From the NCBI GenBank assembly GCA_905480425.1, contig CAJQQG010000031.1:1-61097 (forward strand): a stretch of 61,097 nucleotides of DNA, given 5' to 3'. A program made the position numbers and the translations under genes. This document shows positions 50,157 to 60,478 of the stretch, piece after piece. Source of the stretch: an uncultured Flavobacteriaceae bacterium (GTDB taxonomy: Bacteria; Bacteroidota; Bacteroidia; Flavobacteriales; Flavobacteriaceae). The notes under the pieces are model-generated. The model saw only the letters and a program-made list of their open reading frames with translations. It searched no databases and had not been told where the DNA came from. Each line of letters starts with the position of its first letter. The stretch's first letter is position 1.

Positions 50157-50883
50157 AAGATCTTTTCTTGTTAACATTCTAATCTGCCTTTGTTTTTCGT
50201 GTGGAGCTTACTCTCAATACCCTACAGTTAAAGAACGTATTATTAACCTTCCTAATTTTGATAAAAAACCTATACATTATGGATATTTCCTTGGTTTAAA
50301 TCAATATGACTTTAAGTTTGAATATATAAACAATTTCTACAAAGAATTAAAATATAAAGATATTGTTGTAATTCCAAAAACAGGGTTTGTAGTTGGACTC
50401 ATTGGGGATATACGCATCAATAAATATTTAAATCTTAGGTTTGAACCTGGCCTTTATTATAGTTCTCGTGAATTAAAATATCCAGAATTTCCGGAATTCA
50501 CAAAAGAATCAGATCAGAGAAGAGAAATTAAATCTACTTACATCCATTTACCACTTCTAATTAAAGTAAGTGCCAAAAGAATTAATAATTTCAAGCCCTT
50601 TGTAATGGCAGGGATTTCAACAGATTTTAATCTTTCTAGTAATCAAAAAAATAGAAATGATAATGCAGGTAATATTTTTAGAGTTACTGATCAAAACCTC
50701 AATTATGAGCTAGGTTTTGGGTTTGACTTTTACCTATATTATTTCAAGTTTTCTCCGTCCTTGCGTGGAATCTTTTCATTCCAAAATGAATTGATTTCTG
50801 ATGCAGATCCCACAAGTCCATGGACTGGAAAAATAAATAAAATGCTTAGTCGTGGAATTGCCGTAATTATAACTTTTGAATAA
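50140..50883 (+). CDS. porT: PorT-family outer-membrane protein of type IX secretion
   Basis: 247 residues; signal peptide around LVNILICLCFSCGAYSQ, then an eight-stranded-barrel-like protein (HYGYFLGLNQYDFKFEY, RFEPGLYYSSRELKY, STYIHLPLLIKVSAKR, YELGFGFDFYLYYFKFSPSL). PorT/SprT is needed for the type IX secretion machinery that exports large adhesins in Bacteroidota. The start is TTG at 50140, overlapping ubiE by 17 nt; no ATG is available before the signal peptide. Its stop abuts the convergent methyltransferase stop. Confidence 0.88.
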   Translation: MLKKRKRSFLVNILICLCFSCGAYSQYPTVKERIINLPNFDKKPIHYGYFLGLNQYDFKFEYINNFYKELKYKDIVVIPKTGFVVGLIGDIRINKYLNLRFEPGLYYSSRELKYPEFPEFTKESDQRREIKSTYIHLPLLIKVSAKRINNFKPFVMAGISTDFNLSSNQKNRNDNAGNIFRVTDQNLNYELGFGFDFYLYYFKFSPSLRGIFSFQNELISDADPTSPWTGKINKMLSRGIAVIITFE

Positions 50884-51603
50884 TTATCTACCCCTAAAAA
50901 TTTCACTTAAAAAAATTGCTCCAGCTATTGCAACGTTTAAACTCTCCGCTCCTCTTCCTTCTCTAAAATTTGGAATTGATATTTTATGATCAACTATTTC
51001 ATCTATTTCTGCTGAAATTCCATGGGATTCACTTCCAAAAACTATGATTGCTTGCTTAGGGAAGCTTGAAGAATATAATGACTCTCCACCGAAATCTGCA
51101 CTGTATATAGGCTTATTAAGATCTCGTAATGTAGTCGATAAATCTTTTTCATAACGACATTGAACTCTAACGATCGATCCCATGGAGGCTTGAACAACTT
51201 TTGAATTGAAGCAATCTACTGTTGAACTACTACAAATTAGTTCTGAAAGACCAAACCAATCACATAAACGAATAAGGGTGCCTAAATTTCCAGGATCACT
51301 CACTCCATCAACTGCAATAGTAATATTCGAAATAACTGGCAATATTGCATTGGGAAATTTAAATACTCCCAAAACAGGACTTGGCGACTTAAAATGAGTA
51401 ATTTTCATCATTTGATCAGTATTTACCATAACTGTTTTTGGAAAGAAATTAGGGACGGTTGAAAATAAAAAAACACATTCCCAAGAAGCAGAAAGTATCT
51501 CCTCTACTACTTTTTCACCTTCAGCCACAAAATATCCAGATGATAATCTATATTTTTTTTGCTTTAATTGAAGGATTTGCTTCCGTTGATTATTACTGAC
51601 CAT
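50884..51603 (-). CDS. TrmH/SpoU-family RNA 2'-O-methyltransferase
   Basis: 239 residues. The N-terminal substrate-binding part (RKQILQLKQKKYRLSSGYFVAEGEKVVEE) precedes the SPOUT knot: DGVSDPGNLGTLIRLCDWFG, VFGSESHGISAEID and RGAESLNVAIAGAIFLSE. It methylates a ribose of rRNA or tRNA; the target is not defined by the sequence. The gene is divergent from the Omp85-family gene with 34 nt between them. Confidence 0.88.
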   Translation of the reverse strand: MVSNNQRKQILQLKQKKYRLSSGYFVAEGEKVVEEILSASWECVFLFSTVPNFFPKTVMVNTDQMMKITHFKSPSPVLGVFKFPNAILPVISNITIAVDGVSDPGNLGTLIRLCDWFGLSELICSSSTVDCFNSKVVQASMGSIVRVQCRYEKDLSTTLRDLNKPIYSADFGGESLYSSSFPKQAIIVFGSESHGISAEIDEIVDHKISIPNFREGRGAESLNVAIAGAIFLSEIFRGR

Positions 51604-51613
51604 AAAAATGACT

Positions 51614-51621
51614 TATTTTTG
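51614..51621 (+). promoter_or_regulatory. -7 box for the Omp85-family gene
   Basis: TATTTTTG (TAnnTTTG) ends 16 nt before the GTG start at 51638. No TTG at the -33 spacing. Confidence 0.4.
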
Positions 51622-51637
51622 AAGTAAATACTATTGA

Positions 51638-54190
51638 GTGTATCGCTTCTTAACAAAACTAATCATTATATTAATATTGACCCTTACCATAGTGGGATGT
51701 TCTGGTACACGTGAGTTAAGATCACAAGAAGTTCAAATAGATAAGATTGAGATTTTTGAAAATAAAGTTTTGTTAAAAAATGATCCTGTTAATTTTATAA
51801 TTACAACCCCACCAAATAAAAAAATTTTAGGGATTCCGGTGGCTAAAATTTTATATGAAGCAGCGCATCCTGATCCAACTATAAAATTTAACGCTTGGCT
51901 TGCTAAAAAAGAAAATAGAAGCAAACAACTTGAGAGGTGGTTATCAAAAAAACAACTTATAGCTATTGAAAAATATATTGTAAAGTTTAATGATTGGCTC
52001 AAAAAAAAAGGAAAATCTCCAGCAATTATTGATAGTTTAGAAATAAAAAAAACAAAAAATAGAATAACACAATATTACAAAAATCTTGGCTATTTTGACA
52101 TTGAAGTTTTCTCAGATACTCTTAAATCTAAACTAAACAAAGTTACCCTTACCTATCGAATTCTTCCAAATAAGAAATATCTCCTAGATTCAATTACAAC
52201 TCTTATAAAATCAGCTCAACTAGATTCGATTTACAATGCACATGAAAATGAAGGATATATCAAAATGGGACAACCATTCGAAATCAAGAGTTTTGAGAAA
52301 GAACGAGAACGTCTTATCACTCTGTTTAGGAATAATGGTATTTATGATTTCCAGCAAAACAGTATTCAATTTACAGCATCTATAGACAGTACTGGACAAG
52401 ACACTAAAATTCCCGTTAGTATTCAAATTGACAACATACAGAAACGGATCAATGATACTCTGATTGAAATTCCATATACTCTTCATAAAATCAATAAAAT
52501 TGAAGTATTTATTGAAAATCGAAAAGAACAAGGAATTAACAAACTGTATACAGATTCAATAAACTACAACAACTTAATCATTTTTAGTAAAGGAAAACTC
52601 AAATACAAACCTAAAGCTATTGCTTCAGGAGTTTCAATAAAAAAAGGAGCTCTATACAGTGATGAAGATCGCAACGTTTCTTATCGGTATTTTACAAGTC
52701 TCAAAAATTTCAAATATCCTAGTATAAGCTACTCTAAAATTCCTTCTAAAAAAGATGCTCTTACAGCCTCACTATTTCTATCACCAAGAGAGCGATTCTC
52801 TATTGGTTTTGACCTAGATCTTTCCCATTCTAATATTCAAGACTTTGGAATAGGCCTAGGAGGTGGATTAGGAATCCGAAATGTTTTTAGAGGTGCCGAA
52901 ATATTAGAATTAAACATTAAGAATACACTAGGAGCCTCAAGGGATATTGCACAAACAGGTGATCAGTTTTTTAATATATTTGAATTAGGTGCTGATTTAA
53001 AATTGAGTATTCCTAGAATACTCATTCCATTTAGACAAAAAGAATGGATTCCAAGGATTATGAATCCAAAAACAGAAATTATAGTGGGTAGTAGTTTTCA
53101 GCAAAACATTGGCCTCGATAAGGAATTTTTTAAAGGAACCTATCAATTTGATTGGCAACCTAACAGTGAAAAGAAAATTCAAATAAAACTGCTTGATTTA
53201 GAATTTGTTAACAACCGAAACCTTACTAATTATTTTAATGTTTACAAAAATTCTTATGATCGGTTAAATACAATTTCTCAAAGATATAATTTTGAAACCT
53301 CATGGGTAGATGAGAATAATAATTTAATCATCCCTGAAGGAGCATCAAATTTTATAAATGCTGTTTTAGAAAATCAAACTCCTGTAGAAATTGATGATGA
53401 TGAATTTAAATTAGTAAATACAGCTAAAGAAAGACAAGCTAGACTCACTAGCAATAATTTGATTTTAGCCTCTTCTATTAACTTAAACCTAAACAGTCAA
53501 GAGAGTATTTTTGATGAAAATTTTTATCAGTTTCGATGGAAAGTAACATTAGCCGGAAATTTATTAAATAAAATAATTTCAAGTATAGGGGTTCCTAAAA
53601 ATGATCAAGGACAAAACCTTTTAGGGGGACTAAGCCCCTCTCAGTATATCAAAACAGAATTTGACTACATTAAACACTTGTCATTGGGAAGAGAAAGGGT
53701 TTTTGCCCTGCATGCGTTTACTGGTATTGCTATTCCTTATGGAAATTCAACCAATATGCCCTTTGCACGGTCTTTCTTTTCTGGAGGAGCAAATGACAAC
53801 AGAGCATGGAAGGCCTATAAATTAGGCCCTGGTAGTAGTAGTAATATTAATGAGTTTAATGAAGCCAACCTTAAGCTTGCTCTTAGTTTAGAATATCGTT
53901 TTCCTATTGCTGGACCTATCAAAGGAGCCCTATTTATTGATACTGGTAATATTTGGAATATTTGGGATGATGTCGAAAATCAAGATATGAAATTTGAGGG
54001 CTTAAAAGACTTAACAGAAGTGGCTATTGGATCTGGAATAGGATTTCGATATGACTTTGATTTTTTTGTTTTTAGATTTGATACAGGTTTTAAAACCTAT
54101 AATCCAGCCTTGCCCTATAATCAAAGATGGTGGACAGAATACAATTTAAAAAGTGCAGTTTTTAATATAGGTATCAATTATCCATTCTAA
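51638..54190 (+). CDS. TamA/BamA-like Omp85-family outer-membrane protein
   Basis: 850 residues starting with GTG at 51638. The N-terminus has a lipobox (LTIVGCSG, Cys21), so unlike E. coli TamA it may be lipidated. POTRA-like segments occupy about residues 35-350; the 16-strand barrel follows, with SGGANDNRAWKAYKLGPG (the conserved G-G-x-x-x-R-A-W element) and SLEYRFPIAGPIKGALFIDTGNIW, ending in an aromatic residue (NYPF). It inserts or exports outer-membrane proteins. BamA itself is not in the window, so this is likely the second, TamA-like member. Confidence 0.85.
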   Translation: MYRFLTKLIIILILTLTIVGCSGTRELRSQEVQIDKIEIFENKVLLKNDPVNFIITTPPNKKILGIPVAKILYEAAHPDPTIKFNAWLAKKENRSKQLERWLSKKQLIAIEKYIVKFNDWLKKKGKSPAIIDSLEIKKTKNRITQYYKNLGYFDIEVFSDTLKSKLNKVTLTYRILPNKKYLLDSITTLIKSAQLDSIYNAHENEGYIKMGQPFEIKSFEKERERLITLFRNNGIYDFQQNSIQFTASIDSTGQDTKIPVSIQIDNIQKRINDTLIEIPYTLHKINKIEVFIENRKEQGINKLYTDSINYNNLIIFSKGKLKYKPKAIASGVSIKKGALYSDEDRNVSYRYFTSLKNFKYPSISYSKIPSKKDALTASLFLSPRERFSIGFDLDLSHSNIQDFGIGLGGGLGIRNVFRGAEILELNIKNTLGASRDIAQTGDQFFNIFELGADLKLSIPRILIPFRQKEWIPRIMNPKTEIIVGSSFQQNIGLDKEFFKGTYQFDWQPNSEKKIQIKLLDLEFVNNRNLTNYFNVYKNSYDRLNTISQRYNFETSWVDENNNLIIPEGASNFINAVLENQTPVEIDDDEFKLVNTAKERQARLTSNNLILASSINLNLNSQESIFDENFYQFRWKVTLAGNLLNKIISSIGVPKNDQGQNLLGGLSPSQYIKTEFDYIKHLSLGRERVFALHAFTGIAIPYGNSTNMPFARSFFSGGANDNRAWKAYKLGPGSSSNINEFNEANLKLALSLEYRFPIAGPIKGALFIDTGNIWNIWDDVENQDMKFEGLKDLTEVAIGSGIGFRYDFDFFVFRFDTGFKTYNPALPYNQRWWTEYNLKSAVFNIGINYPF

Positions 54191-54205
54191 AATGAAAAAG
54201 TTTAA

Positions 54206-54213
54206 TATTTTTG
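54206..54213 (+). promoter_or_regulatory. -7 box for fbaA
   Basis: TATTTTTG (TAnnTTTG) ends 20 nt before the fbaA ATG. The -33 position reads ATT instead of TTG. Confidence 0.4.
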
Positions 54214-54233
54214 TCCGAAACTAAAATTAATTA

Positions 54234-55301
54234 ATGAATCATTCTATTCCCACTGGTGTAATTACTGGTAAACAAGTCCAAGAAGTTTTTAAACTTGCCA
54301 AAGCAAAATCATTTGCAATCCCTGCAGTCAATGTTATTGGTAGTAATACCATTAACGCTGTATTAGAAACAGCGGCTAAATTAAATAGTCCTGTCATTAT
54401 CCAATTTTCAAATGGAGGCGCTCAGTTTAATGCCGGAAAAGGACTTTCCAATGAAGGAGAAAAAGCTTCAATTGCTGGAGCTATAGCAGGTGCTAAGCAT
54501 GTTCATGAGTTAGCTGATTCGTATGGTGCATCTGTAATTCTTCATACTGACCACTGTGCAAAAAAATTATTGCCTTGGATTGATGGATTATTGGATGCAA
54601 GTGAGATTTTTTATGCCCAACATGGTAAATCTCTATTCAGCTCGCACATGATTGACCTTTCAGAAGATCCTATTGAAGAAAATATTGCCATTTGTAAAGA
54701 ATATCTTACCCGAATGTCTAAAATGGATATGACTCTTGAAATTGAATTAGGAATTACAGGAGGTGAGGAAGATGGAGTTGATAACAGTGATATTGATGCC
54801 TCAAAATTATACACACAACCTGAAGAAGTAGCATATGCCTTTGAAGAATTAAGTAAAATTAGTCCTCAGTTTACAATTGCAGCTGCTTTTGGAAATGTGC
54901 ATGGTGTATATAAGCCTGGAAATGTTAAATTGACACCAAAAATATTAAAAAACTCTCAAGAATTTATTTCTAAAAAATACAATCTGTCTGAAAATCATGT
55001 AGATTTTGTCTTTCATGGTGGTTCAGGTTCATCTCAGGATGAAATCCAAGAATCTATTGGATATGGAGTAATAAAAATGAATATTGATACTGATTTACAA
55101 TTTGCTTTCACTGAGGGAATTCGTGATTACATGAATGAAAAAGTGGAATACCTAAGAACTCAAATTGGTAATCCTGAAGGCAAGGAACATCCTAATAAAA
55201 AAAATTACGATCCAAGAAAATGGCTTCGTTTAGGAGAAGATACTTTTAGAGCGCGTTTATCACAAGCTTTTGAAGATTTAAATAATGTTAATACTCTCTA
55301 A
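54234..55301 (+). CDS. fbaA: Class II fructose-bisphosphate aldolase
   Basis: 355-residue zinc aldolase of glycolysis and gluconeogenesis. ILHTDHCAKKL holds the catalytic Asp106 and zinc ligand His107; other ligands are in FGNVHGVYKPGNVKL and VFHGGSGSS. Length matches the E. coli FbaA type (class IIA). Confidence 0.97.
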   Translation: MNHSIPTGVITGKQVQEVFKLAKAKSFAIPAVNVIGSNTINAVLETAAKLNSPVIIQFSNGGAQFNAGKGLSNEGEKASIAGAIAGAKHVHELADSYGASVILHTDHCAKKLLPWIDGLLDASEIFYAQHGKSLFSSHMIDLSEDPIEENIAICKEYLTRMSKMDMTLEIELGITGGEEDGVDNSDIDASKLYTQPEEVAYAFEELSKISPQFTIAAAFGNVHGVYKPGNVKLTPKILKNSQEFISKKYNLSENHVDFVFHGGSGSSQDEIQESIGYGVIKMNIDTDLQFAFTEGIRDYMNEKVEYLRTQIGNPEGKEHPNKKNYDPRKWLRLGEDTFRARLSQAFEDLNNVNTL

Positions 55302-55342
55302 ATTAATCTAGATATTTAAATTGTTAAGTAAAAAAAAATCGC

Positions 55343-56200
55343 ATGAGTTGGTTTAAACGAAGTGAGAAAGGAATTCATACAAAAACCGAAGAAAAAAAGG
55401 ATATTCCTAAAGGTTTGTGGTATAGAACCCCCACAGGAAAGGTTATTGAGGCACAAGAGCTTGCTGAAAATAATTATGTGAGTCCAGAAGACGATTACCA
55501 TGTTCATATTGGCAGTAAAGAATATTTTGAAATACTTTTTGACAACAATGAGTTCCAAGAGTTTGATGAAAAATTAAAATCAAAAGATTTTTTAAAATTT
55601 ATTGATTCTAAAAAATACATTGACCGTTTAAAAGAAGCACATAAAAAAACTGGATTATATGATGCTATTAGAACAGCAGTTGGATCTTCCAAAGGGAAAA
55701 AAATTGTTGTAGCATGTATGGATTTTAAATTTATTGGGGGCTCGATGGGGTCCGTTGTAGGTGAAAAAATTGTAAGAGCAGCGAACCATTCCATTAAACA
55801 TAAACTACCACTTGTGATTATTTCAAAATCAGGAGGTGCAAGAATGATGGAATCTGCTACCTCCCTTATGCAAATGGCTAAAACTTCAGCTAAATTAGCG
55901 GAACTTGCGGAAGCAAAATTACCCTATATATCATTGTGTACGGATCCTACAACGGGAGGCATCACCGCATCTTATGCTATGTTAGGTGATATTAATATTG
56001 CTGAACCTAAAGCACTAATTGCTTTTGCAGGACCTCGCGTTGTAAAAGACACCACCGGAAAAGAATTACCTGAAGGGTTTCAAACCAGTGAATTTCAGTT
56101 AGAAAAAGGCTTCCTAGACTTTATTACTCACAGGAATGAACTAAAAAATAAAATTAATTTATACATTGATTTAATTTTAAATCAGCCTCTCAGAAAATAA
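55343..56200 (+). CDS. accD: Acetyl-CoA carboxylase carboxyltransferase beta subunit, without zinc ribbon cysteines
   Basis: 285 residues. It transfers CO2 from carboxy-biotin to acetyl-CoA with AccA. The crotonase-fold core is intact ([57 protein letters not shown]). The N-terminal region aligns with the zinc-ribbon part ([21 protein letters not shown] and [14 protein letters not shown]) but all four ligand cysteines are replaced. This seems usual for Flavobacteriia (recollection), so it is not evidence of decay. accA is not adjacent. Confidence 0.95.
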   Translation: MSWFKRSEKGIHTKTEEKKDIPKGLWYRTPTGKVIEAQELAENNYVSPEDDYHVHIGSKEYFEILFDNNEFQEFDEKLKSKDFLKFIDSKKYIDRLKEAHKKTGLYDAIRTAVGSSKGKKIVVACMDFKFIGGSMGSVVGEKIVRAANHSIKHKLPLVIISKSGGARMMESATSLMQMAKTSAKLAELAEAKLPYISLCTDPTTGGITASYAMLGDINIAEPKALIAFAGPRVVKDTTGKELPEGFQTSEFQLEKGFLDFITHRNELKNKINLYIDLILNQPLRK

Positions 56201-56237
56201 TTTATTTCTAAAATAGAATATAACTTAAAGCAAGACA

Positions 56238-56267
56238 TTGTTTACTTAAGCTTTAATAGTACATTTG
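56238..56267 (+). promoter_or_regulatory. Consensus Bacteroidota promoter for rpsO
   Basis: TTG (56238-56240), a 19-nt spacer and TACATTTG (56260-56267). Same -7 box and spacer as the rpsL promoter. Expected transcript start about 56272. Confidence 0.85.
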
Positions 56268-56270
56268 TAG

Positions 56271-56286
56271 TTCGTTAAAAAACGAA
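56271..56286 (+). promoter_or_regulatory. 5' hairpin in the rpsO leader
   Basis: TTCGTT-aaaa-AACGAA is a perfect 6-bp stem with a 4-nt loop at the predicted 5' end of the transcript, 30 nt before the ATG. It may protect the mRNA or take part in control by S15 (inference). Confidence 0.45.
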
Positions 56287-56316
56287 TTACATAATAATCA
56301 TTAAAATAATATTTGC

Positions 56317-56586
56317 ATGTACAATTCAAAAGAAGTAAAAGAAGACATCTTTAAAAAACACGGGAAGTCTAAAAAAGATACTGGATCAGCAGAAGGACAA
56401 ATTGCATTATTTACTCACCGTATCAATCACCTATCAGGCCACCTAAAAACAAATCGTAAAGATTACAACACGGAACGATCTCTAGTGAATCTAGTTGGGA
56501 AACGTCGTAGTCTATTAGATTATTTGAAAAACAAGGATATAGAACGTTATCGTGCTATTGTTATTGAATTAGGCTTACGTAAATAA
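56317..56586 (+). CDS. rpsO: 30S ribosomal protein S15
   Basis: 89 residues, normal. DTGSAEGQIALFTHRINHLSGHLK and the KRRSLLDYLKNKDIERYRAI ending are diagnostic. S15 binds the 16S central domain and in E. coli represses its own mRNA. It lies 80 nt before pnp, the same order as in E. coli. Confidence 0.98.
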   Translation: MYNSKEVKEDIFKKHGKSKKDTGSAEGQIALFTHRINHLSGHLKTNRKDYNTERSLVNLVGKRRSLLDYLKNKDIERYRAIVIELGLRK

Positions 56587-56666
56587 AATGTAAAAATATA
56601 TACTGAATCTTAGTTTTTCATTGGTTGCTTCAACACACAACAAAAGTTTTAACCAAATAATGAAAA

Positions 56667-58796
56667 ATGATTCCAAAAACATTTAAACAAGAAATCCGTC
56701 TTGAAGACGGTAGAGTAATCACACTTGAAACTGGTAAACTAGCCAAACAAGCTGACGGCTCTGTAGTTGTCCGTATGGGTGACTGTATGTTACTAGCGAC
56801 TGCAGTTTCTGCTCGCAAACAGAGTCCCGTAGACTTCCTACCCCTCACAGTTGATTATCGAGAAAAGTTTGCTGCTGCAGGAAAATTTCCTGGCGGTTTT
56901 TTTAAGAGAGAAGCGCGTCCTAGTGATGGTGAAGTACTTACTATGAGACTTGTAGATCGGGTATTACGACCACTTTTTCCAAAAGACTATCACGCAGAAA
57001 CACAAGTGATGATTCAACTAATGTCTCATGATGAGAATGTAATGCCAGACTCCTTAGCTGGGTTGGCTGCCTCAACTGCAATTCAACTTTCAGATATTCC
57101 ATTTGAATATCCGATTTCTGAGGTACGTATTGCTCGTGTAGATGGAATGTTTATTGTTAACCCAAGTAAAGAACAATTAGCAACTTCTGATATTGATATA
57201 ATGATTGGTGCAAGTGCAGACTCCGTTGCAATGGTTGAAGGTGAATTTGATGAAATCTCTGAAGAAGAAATGCTTGACGCAATTGCTTTTGGGCATGAAG
57301 CAATTAAAGATCAAGTCAAAGCTCAAATTGCTTTAGCAGAATCAGTTGGTAAAAAAGTAGTTCGTACTTACGAAGAAGAAGAGAAAGATGATGCACTAGA
57401 AAAAGAAATTTATAATGTGACTTATCAAAAATACTATGAAGTAGCTAAAAAGGGACTTTCAAAGGCTGAACGGTCTGCGCAATTTACTGAGATCAAAGAA
57501 GCCTCTAAATCAACACTTAATGAAGAAGTGGTTTTAGAAAAAAAAGATTTAGTATCCCGCTACCATAATAGTACACAGAAAAAAGCAGTGCGTGATCTAG
57601 TTCTTGAAGAAGGAATTCGTTTAGATGGAAGAAAAACAACCGATATTCGTCCGATTTGGTGTGAAGTGGATTATCTGCCCTCTACCCACGGTTCAGCACT
57701 TTTTACTAGAGGAGAAACACAAGCGCTAGCTACCGCAACACTTGGAACTTCTAGGGAATCAAATATGATTGATTCACCTTCTCATCAAGGAGAGGAAACT
57801 TTTTATTTACATTACAATTTTCCGCCTTTTTGTACTGGAGAAGCTAGACCCCTTCGCGGTACTTCAAGACGTGAAGTTGGACATGGTAACTTAGCACAAC
57901 GTGCTTTGAAAAAAGTTATGCCAGACAACTGCCCCTACACAGTAAGAATTGTATCAGAAGTTCTTGAATCAAATGGTTCATCATCCATGGCAACAGTTTG
58001 TGCTGGTACTATGGCACTTATGGATGCTGGAGTTCAAATCAAAAAACCTGTATCAGGAATTGCTATGGGTTTAATTACAGATGGTGATCGTTTTGCGGTA
58101 CTTTCAGATATTTTAGGAGATGAAGACCACCTAGGGGATATGGACTTTAAAGTAACCGGAACTGCTGATGGAATTACTGCTTGTCAAATGGATATTAAAA
58201 TCAAAGGCTTACGATTTGACATTATGACACAAGCATTAAATCAAGCTAGAAGTGGAAGATTGCATATTTTGGAAGAACTCATTAATACTATAAAAACTCC
58301 GAATGAAGATGTAAAAGCTCATGCTCCTAAAATGATTAATAGAAGAATTCCTAACGATTTCATAGGCGCTATGATTGGTCCTGGAGGAAAAGTAATTCAA
58401 GAACTTCAAAAAGAATCAGGTTGTACTATTGTTATAACTGAAGACCCTGTTACTGAAGAAGGTATAATAGAAATTTTAGGAACATCTCCAGAGGGAATTG
58501 CTATGGTTGAAGCTAAAATTGATTCGGTCACCTTTAAACCGATTATAGGAAATACCTACCAAGTAAAAGTAATTAAGATGCTAGATTTTGGTGCAGTAGT
58601 GGAATATGTTGATGCGCCAGGAAATGAAGTTTTATTGCATGTTAGTGAGTTAGCATGGGAACGTACAGAAAATGTAGCAGATGTCGTAAACATGGGTGAT
58701 ACTCTTGAAGTCAAATATTTCGGTAAAGACCCAAGAACTCGTAAAGAAAAAGTGTCTCGCAAAGCATTATTACCAAGACCTGAGAAAAAGGAATAA
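56667..58796 (+). CDS. pnp: Polynucleotide phosphorylase
   Basis: 3'-5' exoribonuclease using phosphate, 709 residues. Two RNase PH domains ([16 protein letters not shown] region and [20 protein letters not shown]), a KH domain with [17 protein letters not shown], and a C-terminal S1 domain ([20 protein letters not shown]). The last motif, [19 protein letters not shown], ends the S1 domain with only a short tail. Confidence 0.98.
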   Translation: MIPKTFKQEIRLEDGRVITLETGKLAKQADGSVVVRMGDCMLLATAVSARKQSPVDFLPLTVDYREKFAAAGKFPGGFFKREARPSDGEVLTMRLVDRVLRPLFPKDYHAETQVMIQLMSHDENVMPDSLAGLAASTAIQLSDIPFEYPISEVRIARVDGMFIVNPSKEQLATSDIDIMIGASADSVAMVEGEFDEISEEEMLDAIAFGHEAIKDQVKAQIALAESVGKKVVRTYEEEEKDDALEKEIYNVTYQKYYEVAKKGLSKAERSAQFTEIKEASKSTLNEEVVLEKKDLVSRYHNSTQKKAVRDLVLEEGIRLDGRKTTDIRPIWCEVDYLPSTHGSALFTRGETQALATATLGTSRESNMIDSPSHQGEETFYLHYNFPPFCTGEARPLRGTSRREVGHGNLAQRALKKVMPDNCPYTVRIVSEVLESNGSSSMATVCAGTMALMDAGVQIKKPVSGIAMGLITDGDRFAVLSDILGDEDHLGDMDFKVTGTADGITACQMDIKIKGLRFDIMTQALNQARSGRLHILEELINTIKTPNEDVKAHAPKMINRRIPNDFIGAMIGPGGKVIQELQKESGCTIVITEDPVTEEGIIEILGTSPEGIAMVEAKIDSVTFKPIIGNTYQVKVIKMLDFGAVVEYVDAPGNEVLLHVSELAWERTENVADVVNMGDTLEVKYFGKDPRTRKEKVSRKALLPRPEKKE

Positions 58797-58865
58797 TTAT
58801 TTAATCAATTATTGTAACATTATTTTATTTTGAACGTATTCATTATAAAGGTATAGATGTAAAAC

Positions 58866-59729
58866 ATGAGACAACTAAAAATTACAAAGCAAGTAACCAA
58901 TCGCGAGACTGCTTCCTTGGATAAATATCTTCAAGAAATTGGAAAAGTAGATTTAATTACTGCAGAAGAAGAGGTAGAATTAGCACAACGCATCAAGGCA
59001 GGAGATCAAATTGCTCTTGAAAAACTTACCAAAGCCAACCTTAGATTTGTGGTCTCTGTTGCAAAACAGTACCAAAACCAAGGCCTAACTCTCCCTGATT
59101 TAATAAATGAAGGGAACTTAGGTTTAATTAAAGCTGCACAACGTTTTGATGAAACTCGTGGTTTTAAATTCATTTCATATGCAGTGTGGTGGATACGTCA
59201 ATCCATTTTACAAGCGTTAGCCGAACAATCTCGTATTGTGAGACTGCCGCTTAATAAAATTGGTTCGATTAATAAGATTAATAAAACTTATGCCTTTTTA
59301 GAACAAGCCCATGAGCGTGCTCCCTCTGCAGAAGAGATTGCAAAAGAATTAGACATGACTATTAATGATGTAAAAGAATCACTCAAAAACTCAGGAAGAC
59401 ATGTCTCTATGGACGCTCCTTTGGTAGAAGGAGAAGATTCAAATTTATATGACGTGCTTAATAGTGGAGAGTCTCCTAATCCAGACAAGGCATTGTTGCA
59501 TGAATCACTTCGTACCGAAATAGAACGTGCTCTAGAAACCCTTACACCCAGAGAAGCAGATGTCGTTCGTTTATATTTCGGGTTAGGAAATCAACATGCA
59601 ATGACTTTAGAAGAAATTGGAGAAACATTTGATCTTACCAGAGAACGTGTTAGACAAATTAAAGAGAAAGCCATTCGTAGATTAAAGCATACCTCACGAA
59701 GTAAAATTCTAAAAACCTATTTAGGTTAA
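58866..59729 (+). CDS. rpoD: Primary sigma factor of Bacteroidota type
   Basis: 287 residues: much shorter than E. coli sigma-70 because region 1.1 and the non-conserved insert are missing. Region 1.2 ([25 protein letters not shown]), region 2 with [19 protein letters not shown], region 3, and region 4.2 helix-turn-helix [18 protein letters not shown] are present. This factor reads the TTG / TAnnTTTG promoters seen in this window. Hairpin terminator follows. Confidence 0.97.
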   Translation: MRQLKITKQVTNRETASLDKYLQEIGKVDLITAEEEVELAQRIKAGDQIALEKLTKANLRFVVSVAKQYQNQGLTLPDLINEGNLGLIKAAQRFDETRGFKFISYAVWWIRQSILQALAEQSRIVRLPLNKIGSINKINKTYAFLEQAHERAPSAEEIAKELDMTINDVKESLKNSGRHVSMDAPLVEGEDSNLYDVLNSGESPNPDKALLHESLRTEIERALETLTPREADVVRLYFGLGNQHAMTLEEIGETFDLTRERVRQIKEKAIRRLKHTSRSKILKTYLG

Positions 59730-59732
59730 AAT

Positions 59733-59761
59733 AAAAAGGAGACCCTTGGGTTGCCTTTTTT
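59733..59761 (+). terminator. Terminator after rpoD
   Basis: AAAAAGG-a-GACCC-tt-GGGTT-g-CCTTTTTT forms an interrupted hairpin (one A-G mismatch, one G-U pair, apical loop likely CTTG) ending in Ts, 3 nt after the rpoD stop. Confidence 0.7.
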
Positions 59762-59762
59762 G

Positions 59763-59770
59763 TATATTTG
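59763..59770 (+). promoter_or_regulatory. -7 box for rpe
   Basis: TATATTTG (TAnnTTTG) directly after the rpoD terminator, 19 nt before the rpe ATG at 59790. A TTG at 59746 is too close (14 nt) to be a normal -33. Confidence 0.45.
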
Positions 59771-59789
59771 TGCTATTAAAAATAAACAA

Positions 59790-60440
59790 ATGTCGGTAAT
59801 AATAGCACCCTCAATTTTAGCTGCAGACTTTGCTAATCTTGAACGAGATTCAAAAATGATCAATAATAGTGATGCTGATTGGTTTCATATTGACATAATG
59901 GATGGGGTTTTTGTCCCCAACATCTCATTTGGAATGCCTGTATTAGAAGCCATACAAAAGCATGCTACTAAACCCCTTGATGTTCATTTGATGATTGTAG
60001 ATCCAGATCGATATATAGAAATATTTGAAAGCCTTGGCGCAAGAATATTAACGGTACATTTTGAGGCATGTAATCATTTACATAGAACAATACAAAAAAT
60101 AAAATCCTGTGGAATGAAAGCTGGTGTTGCTTTAAACCCTCATACACCTATCAATAATTTGTCTAGTATCATTCAAGACCTGGATCTAGTATGCGTTATG
60201 AGTGTAAATCCAGGTTTTGGTGGACAATCTTTTATTCAAAACACTTACAATAAAGTGAAAGAGCTAAAAAAATTAATAATACATCATAAATCAGGTTGTC
60301 TTATAGAAATTGATGGTGGAGTTACAGATACAAATGCAGCACAACTTATATCATGTGGAGCAGATGTTTTAGTCGCAGGTAACTATGTATTTAAATCAGA
60401 AAATCCTGAGAAAAGAATAAAGTTCTTAAAGGAAATATAA
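59790..60440 (+). CDS. rpe: Ribulose-phosphate 3-epimerase
   Basis: 216-residue TIM barrel interconverting ribulose-5-P and xylulose-5-P in the pentose phosphate pathway. ATG 59790 (SVIIAPSILAADFANLERD) is chosen; the longer frame from TTG 59751 would start inside the terminator and promoter. Active-site motifs: WFHIDIMDGVFVPNISFG, LDVHLMI, SVNPGFGGQ and IEIDGGV with GNYVFK at the phosphate site. Confidence 0.97.
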   Translation: MSVIIAPSILAADFANLERDSKMINNSDADWFHIDIMDGVFVPNISFGMPVLEAIQKHATKPLDVHLMIVDPDRYIEIFESLGARILTVHFEACNHLHRTIQKIKSCGMKAGVALNPHTPINNLSSIIQDLDLVCVMSVNPGFGGQSFIQNTYNKVKELKKLIIHHKSGCLIEIDGGVTDTNAAQLISCGADVLVAGNYVFKSENPEKRIKFLKEI

Positions 60441-60478
60441 ATTTCAAAAGTATTTCCAATCTATTGTTAAATAATCAC

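Noticed and set aside
59751-59789. TTG start for rpe giving 13 extra residues
   Set aside because: This stretch is the rpoD terminator and the rpe promoter box; the protein family begins at SVIIAPSILAADF.
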